A stretch of 57,187 nt of DNA from an uncultured Ruminococcus sp. (GTDB lineage: Bacteria > Bacillota > Clostridia > Oscillospirales > Acutalibacteraceae). How positions within the stretch are numbered: position 1 is the first letter of the stretch; the number at the start of each line of letters is the position of its first letter. Made by a program: the position numbers and the translations under genes. Shown piece after piece: positions 8,321 through 16,684 of this stretch. The stretch lies in contig CACYWT010000006.1 of the NCBI GenBank assembly GCA_902778175.1, positions 1 to 57,187 of the forward strand, given 5' to 3'. The notes beneath the pieces were generated by a model. The model worked only from the letters and a program-made list of their open reading frames with translations, was not told the DNA's origin and did not search any database.

Positions 8321-9499
8321 ATGTTTGAAATACTGCGCAGGGCAGTTGTAAATATTATCTGCAATAAGGGACGTATGCTGCTGACCTTGTTCGGTATTGC
8401 CGTCGGAACAGCTGCGGTTATAATTACCATAAGCATCGGTAACGCCGGCAGCAGCGCGATAGATCATGAAATAGACGGTCTGGGAATGGGTGGACTCAGC
8501 GTTACACTTGCCGATCCTCAGGCTCCGCTTACCAAGAAACAGCTTACCGAGATCAGACATATGCCGTTTGTTCGCAGCGCGATGCCTCTTATGTTTGAAA
8601 CAACAAGTATTCGTTTTAATGATGAATTTCTGCCTGTCTATCTTTGGGGGATAGACCAGAGCGCAGAAAGTGCTGTTTCCCTGAAGATCAGATACGGACG
8701 ATTCTTCAACGAGGGAGATATTGCATCTGATTCTAAGGTATGTCTGGTAGATGAAAAGTTCGCCGGGATCCATTACGGCAGCAGCAGAATTACAGGCAGA
8801 GAGATGATAATTCATAACGGCGCAACCACAGAAAAATATACCATAATAGGTGTAATAAAAACCGGCAGCGGATTGCTGCAGAACGTCATGGGCAGTGTGA
8901 TACCGGATTTTATATATATTCCGTACAGCACAATGCAGAAAAATCTTTCGAGCGAAAATTTTACTCAGATCGTTGTCCGTACAGTTGATGAGAATTACTC
9001 AAAGGAAAGCGGAGTATTGTCTGATCGTTTATCGCATGAAACTGGCTGGAAAGACGCCTATGCCGTCAGCGATCTTTCACGGCAAAAGGACAGCCTTAAT
9101 AATATAGTTTCTGTATTTTCTCTGGTTTTATCCGCTGTCGGAGCAATTTCCCTTATAGTTGCCGGTATCAATATCATGAATGTGATGCTGGTAGCCGTCA
9201 AGGAACGTACCAGAGAAATAGGCATCAAAAAATCAATAGGCGCATCTCCCGGTATAATTATTGCAGAGTTTTTATGCGAGGCAATGATAATAAGCCTTGC
9301 AGGCGGTATCGGAGGAATACTGATCTCGGCAATATGTCTGGGCGCAGGAAAGTTTTTTCTTGGTTTGACAATTACTCCCGATTATAATATAATGTTGCTG
9401 ATGCTGTTTTTTTCTGTTGTAACAGGTACAGTATTCGGTTTGTATCCTGCAGTAAAGGCAGCGTCATTCAAGCCGGTTGACGCGCTGAGATACTATTGA
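8321..9499 (+). CDS. MacB/FtsX-type ABC transporter permease
   Basis: A 392-residue membrane protein beginning with one transmembrane helix (about residues 17-40). A large extracytoplasmic MacB periplasmic-core-like domain follows (about 45-255), and three C-terminal helices (about 265-385) span the FtsX domain. Between the last helices is the typical 'VKERTREIGIKKSIGASPG' coupling loop that touches the ATPase. GGAGG precedes the ATG, and the gene is separated from the HlyD gene by one base. Export of a peptide, lipid or drug is expected from the family, but the cargo is unknown. The partner nucleotide-binding protein must be encoded elsewhere. Confidence 0.93.
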   Translation: MFEILRRAVVNIICNKGRMLLTLFGIAVGTAAVIITISIGNAGSSAIDHEIDGLGMGGLSVTLADPQAPLTKKQLTEIRHMPFVRSAMPLMFETTSIRFNDEFLPVYLWGIDQSAESAVSLKIRYGRFFNEGDIASDSKVCLVDEKFAGIHYGSSRITGREMIIHNGATTEKYTIIGVIKTGSGLLQNVMGSVIPDFIYIPYSTMQKNLSSENFTQIVVRTVDENYSKESGVLSDRLSHETGWKDAYAVSDLSRQKDSLNNIVSVFSLVLSAVGAISLIVAGINIMNVMLVAVKERTREIGIKKSIGASPGIIIAEFLCEAMIISLAGGIGGILISAICLGAGKFFLGLTITPDYNIMLLMLFFSVVTGTVFGLYPAVKAASFKPVDALRYY

Positions 9500-9511
9500 T
9501 CGGAGAAAAAT

Positions 9512-10246
9512 ATGTCTGTATTTTTTGATAAGCCAAATCTTCCTGATAAAAATGCATCAGTGTTCATTATGTCTGACAGGAAAAAAGAATATTCTGATGC
9601 ACTGCATAGATTGACCGGAGCTGAAGTTTTCACTACAGCTCCGGTAAGCTCAATTACAGGAGAAGAAAAATATCACGCTGATATGAGTATCATACATATC
9701 GGCGGAAAAAAGTTTATTTCTGTTCCGGAAAACAGCGGGCTTAATTCCACTCTTACAGAACATGGCGCCGAATTATATCTTTGCAGCGGAATAACAGCTG
9801 CAAGCCCTAAGCTTAATGCATTTATTCTCGGCAATAAACTTATATGCTGCAAAAAAACTGTGTCAGAAATTCTTTCCGGTCATTGTAAAAATAATAATAT
9901 AGAGATTTTACATACAAATCAGAGATATGCAAAATGTTCTTCGGCTATAATAAATGATAACGCTCTTATCACTTCCGATGAATCAATATACAAGCTTTGT
10001 GTAATGAATGATATTGATGTATTAAAAATATCCGCCGGACATATTATGCTCGACGGATACGATTATGGTTTTATAGGCGGCTGCTGCGGAAAAATTTCTT
10101 CCGGAGCCATAGCTTTTTGCGGAGATCTGAAAACTCATCCGGATTCTGACAATATCTGCGGATTCCTTGGGAATTATGGGATCAAAGCAGTATCACTTGG
10201 CTCAGGTCAGCTTTACGATACAGGGGGAATACTTCCGATAGCCTGA
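9512..10246 (+). CDS. DUF6873-like protein, possible GME (pentein) fold
   Basis: This 244-residue soluble protein resembles the DUF6873 family of Clostridia, which is predicted to adopt the guanidino-modifying-enzyme fold. Visible features are a repeated beta-strand/turn pattern, 'SAIINDNALITSDESIYK' in the middle, 'YDYGFIGGCCGKISSGAIAF' about 60 residues from the C-terminus, and a C-terminal 'LGSGQLYDTGGILPI'. The Gly-Gly-Cys-Cys segment and the final Asp-Thr-Gly-Gly are candidate active-site residues. No enzymatic role is established. It begins 12 bases after the permease gene and is probably in that operon. Its stop codon lies only two bases from that of the convergent cysteine synthase. 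Confidence 0.75.
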   Translation: MSVFFDKPNLPDKNASVFIMSDRKKEYSDALHRLTGAEVFTTAPVSSITGEEKYHADMSIIHIGGKKFISVPENSGLNSTLTEHGAELYLCSGITAASPKLNAFILGNKLICCKKTVSEILSGHCKNNNIEILHTNQRYAKCSSAIINDNALITSDESIYKLCVMNDIDVLKISAGHIMLDGYDYGFIGGCCGKISSGAIAFCGDLKTHPDSDNICGFLGNYGIKAVSLGSGQLYDTGGILPIA

Positions 10247-10248
10247 AT

Positions 10249-11175
10249 TTATTCAAAGAGCGGTGTTGAGAAATATCTTTCTGCCGTATCAGGGAGTATG
10301 GTAACGACTGTTTTTCCGCTTCCGAGTTTTTCGGCAAGCTTCAAAGCTGCGGCAACATTTGTTCCGCTTGATATTCCGCACATAATGCCCTCAAGCTCTG
10401 CAAGCTGTTTTGCTGTATTGATGGCATCTTCATCGGTAACGATATGTATATGATCATATATATTTTTGTTGAGTATTGACGGAATAATACCGTCGCCGAT
10501 ACCCATCTGGAGATGAGTTCCGATAGTTCCGCCTGCAAGGATAGCTGCGTGTTCCGGCTCAACAGCCCATATTTCCATATCAGGATACTGTTTTTTTAGT
10601 GTTTCACCGATACCTGTAATTGTGCCGCCGGTACCGATCCCCGAACAGAAACCGTCTATTTTGCAGGCTGTCTGTTCAAGTATTTCCAGAGCAGTATAGT
10701 ATTTGTGAGCATTGGTATTGTTTTCGTTTTCAAACTGCTGAGGAACGAAAACACGTTTGTCAGATGCCTGCATTTCAAGGGCGGTATCAAGACACTTCTG
10801 GATACATTTGCCAATATCTCCGTCATCATGTATAAGAATGACTTCTGCGCCGTAATGTGTAACAAGCTTGCGTCGTTCTTCACTGACAGAGTCTGGCATG
10901 ATGATTATTGTTTTGTATCCGCGTACTGCGCCTACCAGAGCAAGACCGATGCCCTGATTTCCGCTTGTAGGTTCGACAATAATGGTATCAGCTTTGATCC
11001 TGCCTTCCTTTTCAGCTTTTATGATCATATTGTAAGCTGTTCTGGTTTTGATGGATCCGCCGACATTAAGTCCCTCGAATTTCACTAAGATATCCGCATT
11101 GCCCGGCTTATTGATCCTGTTAAGTCTGATTATCGGGGTATGACCGATCGGTTCAAGAATATTATTATATATCAT
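10249..11175 (-). CDS. cysK: PLP-dependent cysteine synthase family protein
   Basis: A 308-residue fold-type II PLP enzyme that would make cysteine from O-acetylserine and sulfide. Lys43 in GGSIKTR is the expected Schiff-base lysine. PTSGNQGIGLA replaces the common TSGNTGIGLA substrate loop, and GIGTGGTITGIG binds the PLP phosphate; near the end is ILPDTAERYFSTPLF. The Gln variant of the loop is seen in a clostridial subgroup, so substrate preference could differ from canonical CysK. The start is ATG 11175, with GAGGAAAG just upstream; an in-frame TTG 30 bases earlier lacks a suitable site. Its own promoter lies at 11216-11244. It is convergent with the DUF6873-like gene. Confidence 0.9.
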   Translation of the reverse strand: MIYNNILEPIGHTPIIRLNRINKPGNADILVKFEGLNVGGSIKTRTAYNMIIKAEKEGRIKADTIIVEPTSGNQGIGLALVGAVRGYKTIIIMPDSVSEERRKLVTHYGAEVILIHDDGDIGKCIQKCLDTALEMQASDKRVFVPQQFENENNTNAHKYYTALEILEQTACKIDGFCSGIGTGGTITGIGETLKKQYPDMEIWAVEPEHAAILAGGTIGTHLQMGIGDGIIPSILNKNIYDHIHIVTDEDAINTAKQLAELEGIMCGISSGTNVAAALKLAEKLGSGKTVVTILPDTAERYFSTPLFE

Positions 11176-11215
11176 TCTCTTTCCTCGTTTTCCTGAATTT
11201 TTCAACTAATAATAG

Positions 11216-11244
11216 ATTATAACATAATTATTTATCAAAATCAA
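11216..11244 (-). promoter_or_regulatory. Sigma-A promoter of cysK
   Basis: Minus strand: TTGATT (11244-11239), a 17-base spacer and a consensus TATAAT (11221-11216), about 41 bases before the start codon. I see no S-box or T-box in the short leader. Confidence 0.75.
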
Positions 11245-11431
11245 TCACCGGACGGAATGATAATTCAAAATAATTTTTTATTAACAGATATTTTTTCTTT
11301 AAGGAAAAAACACTCTGTTCGTATGTAAAAAATAATAATATTTTTTTGTCTGTCGGCAACAATTGTAAACTTGATACCCGTTTATCTGATTATTTTTTTC
11401 GTCACCCGATACAAAAAATAACAATTTCTAC

Positions 11432-11460
11432 TTTACATTATGCCGATTGTATAGTAAAAT
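11432..11460 (+). promoter_or_regulatory. Sigma-A promoter of the pyrH operon
   Basis: TTTACA (11432-11437), a 17-base spacer and TAAAAT (11455-11460), 42 bases before the ATG. The rest of the 11245-11431 interval is very AT-rich with no further feature I can support. Confidence 0.65.
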
Positions 11461-11501
11461 ATAATATGATGAAAAATATGTAAACAGGAGTGTGCAGTAT
11501 T

Positions 11502-12206
11502 ATGGAGCCTAAATATAAAAGAGTTCTTCTGAAACTCAGTGGCGAATCACTCGCCGGAGAAAATAAACACGGTATTGATTTTGATACGGTGCTCAGATTC
11601 TGTGAGCCTATCAAAAAGCTGAATGACATGGGTGTTGAGGTCGCTATTGTTGTCGGCGGCGGAAACTTCTGGAGAGGACGCTCCAGCGGAAGCATGGACA
11701 GGACAAGAGCAGACCATATGGGTATGCTTGCTACGGTCATTAATGCTCTCGGAGTATGTGATACACTTGAACAGCTTGATCTTGAAGTAAGAGTCCAGAC
11801 TGCTATTTCAATGCAGCAGGTAGCCGAGCCTTATATAAGAAACCGTGCTATCAGACATCTTGAAAAGGGCAGGATCCTTGTTTTCGGATGCGGCACAGGC
11901 AACCCGTTCTTCTCAACAGATACGGCTGCTGCGCTCAGAGCTGCCGAGATCGAAGCTGATATAATCCTCAAGGCAACAATGGTCGACGGAGTTTATGACA
12001 GCGATCCCAAGAAAAACCCCGATGCAAAGAAGTATGAAACTATTTCTTTCCACGATGTACTTAATAAGGATCTTGCAGTAATGGACAGCACTGCTGCCGC
12101 AATATGCAAGGATAATAATATTCCGATCATAGTATTCAGTCTTGATAATCCGGAAAACATTGTTTCTGCTGTTTGCGGAGAAAAAGTTGGTACAATAGTT
12201 GAATAA
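11502..12206 (+). CDS. pyrH: UMP kinase
   Basis: A 234-residue amino-acid-kinase-fold enzyme that phosphorylates UMP to UDP with ATP. It shows [14 protein letters not shown] at the N-terminus, [11 protein letters not shown] (about residues 52-62), the [19 protein letters not shown] segment, [17 protein letters not shown] and a C-terminal '[12 protein letters not shown]'. Length is normal for bacterial PyrH. ATG 11502 follows CAGGAG by 11 bases; the upstream GTG at 11490 would overlap that site. It heads the pyrH-frr pair, 16 bases ahead of frr. The rpsB-tsf genes that often precede it are not here; cysK occupies that side instead. Confidence 0.97.
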   Translation: MEPKYKRVLLKLSGESLAGENKHGIDFDTVLRFCEPIKKLNDMGVEVAIVVGGGNFWRGRSSGSMDRTRADHMGMLATVINALGVCDTLEQLDLEVRVQTAISMQQVAEPYIRNRAIRHLEKGRILVFGCGTGNPFFSTDTAAALRAAEIEADIILKATMVDGVYDSDPKKNPDAKKYETISFHDVLNKDLAVMDSTAAAICKDNNIPIIVFSLDNPENIVSAVCGEKVGTIVE

Positions 12207-12222
12207 AAAGGAGGCAATCCCA

Positions 12223-12777
12223 ATGAAAACAGTAATTAACAGCACAGATGAAAAAATGAAAAAGTCCGTCAAACATCTTGAAACCGAGTTTTCTGAGATC
12301 CGTGCAGGAAGAGCAAATCCCTCGGTTCTTGATAAGGTAAGGATAGATTATTACGGTACTCCTACACCCATTAATCAGGTTGCAGCTGTTTCTGTAACAG
12401 AAGCCAGAACACTTACGATCCAGCCTTGGGATACTTCTCTGCTCAGAGCTATCGAAAAGGCTATCCAGACTTCCGATATCGGTATCAATCCCCAGAATGA
12501 CGGCAAACTTATCCGTATGATATTTCCGCCGCTCACCGAGGATCGCAGAAAGGAAATCGTTAAGGATATAGCAAAAATGGGTGAGGAAGCCAAGGTCGCT
12601 GTACGCTCTATCAGAAGAGAAGCTATGGATAAGCTCAAAGCAATGAAAAAGAGCAGCGAGATCACGGAAGATGATCAGAAGCACGGCGAAAAAAGGATTC
12701 AGGATATTACTGACAATCACATTAAGAATATTGACAGTATGACTGATAAGAAGCAGAAGCAGATCATGGAGATCTGA
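12223..12777 (+). CDS. frr: Ribosome recycling factor
   Basis: The 184-residue product has the standard RRF length. It contains the N-terminal helix of domain I, 'EIRAGRANPSVLDKVRIDYYG' (shown here as a region, about residues 25-45), then TPINQVAAVSVTEARTLTIQ and RKEIVKDIAKMGEEAKVAV. RRF acts with EF-G to split the post-termination ribosome. ATG 12223 lies 7 bases behind a strong AAGGAGG, 16 bases after pyrH. A terminator at 12799 closes this short transcription unit, although read-through into uppS is possible. Confidence 0.97.
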   Translation: MKTVINSTDEKMKKSVKHLETEFSEIRAGRANPSVLDKVRIDYYGTPTPINQVAAVSVTEARTLTIQPWDTSLLRAIEKAIQTSDIGINPQNDGKLIRMIFPPLTEDRRKEIVKDIAKMGEEAKVAVRSIRREAMDKLKAMKKSSEITEDDQKHGEKRIQDITDNHIKNIDSMTDKKQKQIMEI

Positions 12778-12798
12778 TCTGTTGTGAAAAGGGAATAT

Positions 12799-12830
12799 CT
12801 CGGCAAGAGTTTTTCTTGCCGAGTTATTTT
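12799..12830 (+). terminator. Terminator after frr
   Basis: A 9-bp stem CTCGGCAAG/CTTGCCGAG (12799-12807 with 12815-12823), 7-base loop, and a T-rich tail (12824-12830). Confidence 0.85.
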
Positions 12831-12901
12831 AATGAATTAAAAGGTGAGAGCTGATAAAATATTATCGGTTGTCATATTTTAATTGGACAGAGGTGTTTCA
12901 T

Positions 12902-13621
12902 GTGATAAAAGGTCATCCGGAACTTATTATTCCTCAGCATGTCGGAATAATTATGGACGGTAACGGTCGCTGGGCAAAAAAACGTGCCATGCCGCGCAGC
13001 GTAGGACATCGTTTCGGCGCACAGAATTTCCGCAAGATTACAAGATATATAAGTAAAACAGGTGTAAAGGTACTCACTTTATATGCATTTTCTACCGAAA
13101 ACTGGAAACGCTCATTTGCAGAAGTCAATGCGCTTATGGGCTTGTTTAAGGAATATCTTATAGATCTGCTGACAAATTTCAAAGAGGACGATATAAAGGT
13201 AGTTTTTATTGGCGACAGATCGGCTTTCGATAAAAACCTGATCGAGCTAATCGAAGAAAATGAGGAGCAGGCAAAGGACAGAACCGGAATGCTTCTTAAT
13301 ATTGCCATGAATTACGGCTCCAGAGATGAAATACTAATGGCTGTGAAAAAGCTTTGCCGCGAAGTCCGGGATAACGGACTTGATCCTGAAAGTATCACTG
13401 TTGATGATATTTCAGCCCGTCTTTATACAGCCGGCGAACCGGATCCCGATCTTATTATACGCACGGGCGGAGAAATGCGTCTTAGTAATTTTCTTCTGTA
13501 TCAGTCTGCATATTCCGAGATATATTCAACAGATACTTTATGGCCGGATTTCCACGAAAAGGATTTTGACGAGGCAATAATAGCGTTTAATCAAAGAAAC
13601 AGGCGTTTCGGAGGTGTGTAA
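12902..13621 (+). CDS. uppS: Isoprenyl transferase (undecaprenyl diphosphate synthase)
   Basis: A cis-prenyltransferase of about 239 residues that extends FPP with IPP to undecaprenyl diphosphate, the carrier lipid for cell wall synthesis. Conserved regions are HVGIIMDGNGRWAKKR with catalytic Asp19, TLYAFSTENWKR, and the C-terminal DLIIRTGGEMRLSNFLL and 'YSEIYSTDTLWPDF' blocks. The start is taken as GTG 12902, with AGAGGTG 6 bases upstream; a TTG 33 bases earlier has no site. The stop codon abuts the ATG of cdsA. Works with Dxs, Dxr, IspG and the FPP synthase also encoded in this window. Confidence 0.95.
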   Translation: MIKGHPELIIPQHVGIIMDGNGRWAKKRAMPRSVGHRFGAQNFRKITRYISKTGVKVLTLYAFSTENWKRSFAEVNALMGLFKEYLIDLLTNFKEDDIKVVFIGDRSAFDKNLIELIEENEEQAKDRTGMLLNIAMNYGSRDEILMAVKKLCREVRDNGLDPESITVDDISARLYTAGEPDPDLIIRTGGEMRLSNFLLYQSAYSEIYSTDTLWPDFHEKDFDEAIIAFNQRNRRFGGV

Positions 13622-14446
13622 ATGCTTAAACGGATCACCTCAGCGGGAATGCTTATCCTTGTTATGGGGTCAATAATCCTTCTGAGTATCAAATTCAGTA
13701 TAATGGTTGATGTTTTTGTTGCGCTTGTCTGTATAGCATCGGTGTTTGAATTCTGCAAGGCAATAAAAACATTGAAGCTGTTTCAGCTAAGCATACCGTG
13801 TATGCTTTTCGCAGCAGTCTATCCTTTTATGGTAAGCTTTGGATTCACTCAACTGACATTCTACGGATTCACTACCGTTATGCTATGTATGCTGATATTT
13901 TTTCATGAAAAAATATCCTTCAATAATTTTGCATATACATACAGTATGACGCTGCTAATTACGATCTCATTATCTGCTCTGATCAGAATGAAATTTATTG
14001 ACAGCGAACATATGCCTATGTATTTTGTCCTTGCAATCGCTATCCCATGGCTTGCCGATGTCGGCGCATATTTTACAGGTGTATTTATTGGCAAACATAA
14101 ACTCTGTCCTAAGATCAGTCCCAAGAAAACGATAGAGGGTGCTATCGGAGGAGTATTATTCTGTATATTCAGCTGTGTTGTAATGCTTTTTATTTTTCAG
14201 AAGCTGTTTTACGGTGATAATATCAATATGAATTATTTCTCAATTATTCTTATTGGTTTCGGAGGCTCCCTGCTTTCGATAATAGGAGATCTGAGTTTTT
14301 CGGTAATAAAGAGATCGTATTCCGTAAAGGATTACGGTGATCTTATTCCCGGTCACGGCGGTATACTTGACCGTTTTGACAGCGTTGTTACATTTGTACC
14401 TTATATGTATCTTGTTATGCTGTATTTACCAATCGTATGTAAATAA
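13622..14446 (+). CDS. cdsA: Phosphatidate cytidylyltransferase
   Basis: A 274-residue integral membrane enzyme forming CDP-diacylglycerol from phosphatidate and CTP, the branch point of phospholipid synthesis. Seven or so hydrophobic segments cover most of the sequence. The family signature is the 'SVKDYGDLIPGHGGILDRFDS' region about 30 residues from the C-terminus (about 236-256), preceded by 'ISPKKTIEGAIGG' (about 163-175). It starts at the base after the uppS stop and is followed by dxr after 12 bases, in the order usual for Firmicutes. Confidence 0.96.
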   Translation: MLKRITSAGMLILVMGSIILLSIKFSIMVDVFVALVCIASVFEFCKAIKTLKLFQLSIPCMLFAAVYPFMVSFGFTQLTFYGFTTVMLCMLIFFHEKISFNNFAYTYSMTLLITISLSALIRMKFIDSEHMPMYFVLAIAIPWLADVGAYFTGVFIGKHKLCPKISPKKTIEGAIGGVLFCIFSCVVMLFIFQKLFYGDNINMNYFSIILIGFGGSLLSIIGDLSFSVIKRSYSVKDYGDLIPGHGGILDRFDSVVTFVPYMYLVMLYLPIVCK

Positions 14447-14458
14447 GGAGGGAAAACC

Positions 14459-15604
14459 ATGGCAGCAAAAATATCTGTTTTAGGTTCTACAGGTTCTATC
14501 GGCACTCAGACACTTGATGTAGCAAGGATGCATGGTCTGAAAGTCACTGCTCTTACGGCAAATCATAATATTGAACTGCTTGAAAAGCAGGCAAGAGAAT
14601 TTCATCCTATTATGGTAAGCGTATCAGATCTGGGAGCGGCCGCTCAGCTTAAAATTGCCCTGAGCGATACCGATATTGATGTATTCTGCGGAGAAGAGGG
14701 TATAATCCGTGCTGCCGTGGAAGAAACATCAGATACGGTTGTTAACGCTATTGTCGGGGTAGCAGGACTTCTTCCGACAGTTGCAGCAGTCAGGGCAGGA
14801 AAAAACATTGCCCTTGCAAATAAAGAAACTCTCGTAGCAGGCGGAAGCATTGTTATGAGAGAGGTAAAGGAAAAGGGAATAAAGCTTTATCCTGTTGACA
14901 GCGAACATTCCGCAATATTCCAGTGCTTACAGGGTTGTCCGCCTGATTCTCTTGACAAAATAATTCTTACCGCTTCCGGCGGTACATTCTTTGGAAAGAC
15001 AAGAAAAGATCTGGAAAATGTTTCTGTAAATCAGGCGCTGAAACATCCGAACTGGTCTATGGGAGCAAAGATCACGATAGATTCTTCTACTATGATGAAT
15101 AAAGGTCTTGAAGTAATAGAAGCTTCATGGCTGTTCGGCTGCAGTGATGATCAGATAGAAGTCCTGATCCACCGGGAGAGTATAATCCATTCAATGATAA
15201 GGCTGAAGGATAATGCTGTGATCGCACAGCTCGGCGTTCCCGATATGAGAATACCGATACAGTATGCGCTTACTTATCCGAACAGGCTGCCTTCGCCTGC
15301 TGCGGCTCTTGATTTTTCAGAGATCACATCTATGAGTTTCTATAAGCCTGATACTGAAACATTCAGCTGTCTATCTATATGCCGTGACGCTCTCAGGCGC
15401 GGAGGACTTTATCCGACAGTCGCAAATGCGGCAAACGAAGTTGCAGTTGAATTGTTCCTGAACGAAAAGATACGTTTTCTTGATATAGCTGATATAGTCG
15501 GCAATGCAGTCGCATCGTTTGATACGGATATCAAGGATCCGTGTCTTGAAGATATACTTGAAACAGATAAAGAAACCCGTCTGAAAATCAGACAGAATTT
15601 TTGA
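14459..15604 (+). CDS. dxr: 1-deoxy-D-xylulose 5-phosphate reductoisomerase
   Basis: The second enzyme of the MEP pathway: it converts DXP to 2-C-methyl-D-erythritol 4-phosphate with NADPH. The 381-residue protein has the N-terminal nucleotide motif LGSTGSIGTQTLDV, then 'ALANKETLVAGG', the metal-binding VDSEHSAIFQCLQG, LTASGGTFFG, and 'MNKGLEVIEASWLF'. Length is normal. A GGAGGG site lies just before the ATG. It sits between cdsA and rseP in a tight operon; dxs, for the previous step, is 30 kb away at 44847. Confidence 0.97.
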   Translation: MAAKISVLGSTGSIGTQTLDVARMHGLKVTALTANHNIELLEKQAREFHPIMVSVSDLGAAAQLKIALSDTDIDVFCGEEGIIRAAVEETSDTVVNAIVGVAGLLPTVAAVRAGKNIALANKETLVAGGSIVMREVKEKGIKLYPVDSEHSAIFQCLQGCPPDSLDKIILTASGGTFFGKTRKDLENVSVNQALKHPNWSMGAKITIDSSTMMNKGLEVIEASWLFGCSDDQIEVLIHRESIIHSMIRLKDNAVIAQLGVPDMRIPIQYALTYPNRLPSPAAALDFSEITSMSFYKPDTETFSCLSICRDALRRGGLYPTVANAANEVAVELFLNEKIRFLDIADIVGNAVASFDTDIKDPCLEDILETDKETRLKIRQNF

Positions 15605-15615
15605 CCGGAGATGAT

Positions 15616-16670
15616 ATGTCATAGATATTGCAATACTTATTATAATAGGAGTACTCCTGTTTGAACTTATTGTATTTTTTCACGAGGGCGGTCATTTTAT
15701 TACAGCAAAGCTGTGCGGCGTAAAAGTAAATGAATTCGCTTTGGGAATGGGTCCTAAAATCATTAAATTCAAAAAAGGAGAAACTCTGTATTCACTTCGT
15801 CTTTTTCCGATAGGCGGTTTCTGCGCAATGGAAGGAGAAGATGAAAACAGCGATGATGAAAGAGCTTTTGGCAATAAGAAAGTATGGCAGAGAATGCTTA
15901 TTGTAGTAGCCGGAGCAGTAATGAATATTCTTTTCGGACTTGTGCTTATGATGATAACTCTTGCTCCGAATAAATATTTCGCATCTACTACAATAGCTGT
16001 TTTTGCTGATAATGCCACATCGTCCCAGCAGCTTCAGGTCGGAGATGATATCAGATCTATAAACGGCTATAAGATCGATACGATAACCGATCTCAGCTTT
16101 GCACTGGCTACTTCAAAATCCAACAAGCTTGATATGACTGTATCAAGGAACGGCGAAATAAAGAATTATACAGGCGTTACACTTCCTACCGTAAAAAAGA
16201 ATGATAAGGAAATAATCCAGCTTGATTTTAAAGTAGCCGCAATAGATAATAATATCGGTACATTGCTTAGTCAGACATTCAAGTCCACATGGTCAACTGT
16301 CAAGATGGTGTGGGCAAGTCTTATAGGGCTGATACGCGGGCAATTCAGCCTTAATGAAGTCAGCGGTCCTGTGGGAATGACGTCTGCTATCTCTCAGGCA
16401 ACTGCATCAGGACTTGAAAGCAGTTTTACTGACGGTCTGATGAATCTGATCTATGTTATGATGATCATAACAGTAAACCTCGGTGTGGTTAATCTTCTTC
16501 CGCTTCCTGCGCTTGACGGCGGCAGACTGGTATTCCTTATTATTGAGGCGATCCGCCGCAAACCGATCAAACCCGAACATGAAGGTTATGTTCATGCAGC
16601 CGGTATGATATTGCTTTTTGCATTTATGATAATTATTACTATTAAAGATGTTATCCAATTGATAGTCTGA
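15616..16670 (+). CDS. rseP: RseP-family site-2 zinc metalloprotease (start codon disrupted)
   Basis: A membrane-embedded M50 protease that cuts transmembrane substrates such as anti-sigma factors or signal peptides. The reading frame holds the first helix with zinc-binding HEGGH (bases 15681-15695), a central PDZ domain (about bases 15990-16260), and the C-terminal LLPLPALDGGR with the third zinc ligand. Between the in-frame TGA at 15612 and HEGGH there is no ATG, GTG or TTG. The ATG at 15616, 5 bases behind GGAG, reads Met-Ser-stop in the +1 frame relative to the protease. The first in-frame TTG (15741) would delete HEGGH. A one-base deletion near 15619-15620, or a non-standard start such as ATA 15621, would give the usual ~350 residues. 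Coordinates given here assume the former. Confidence 0.85.
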
Positions 16671-16684
16671 CGGAGTTGATTATA

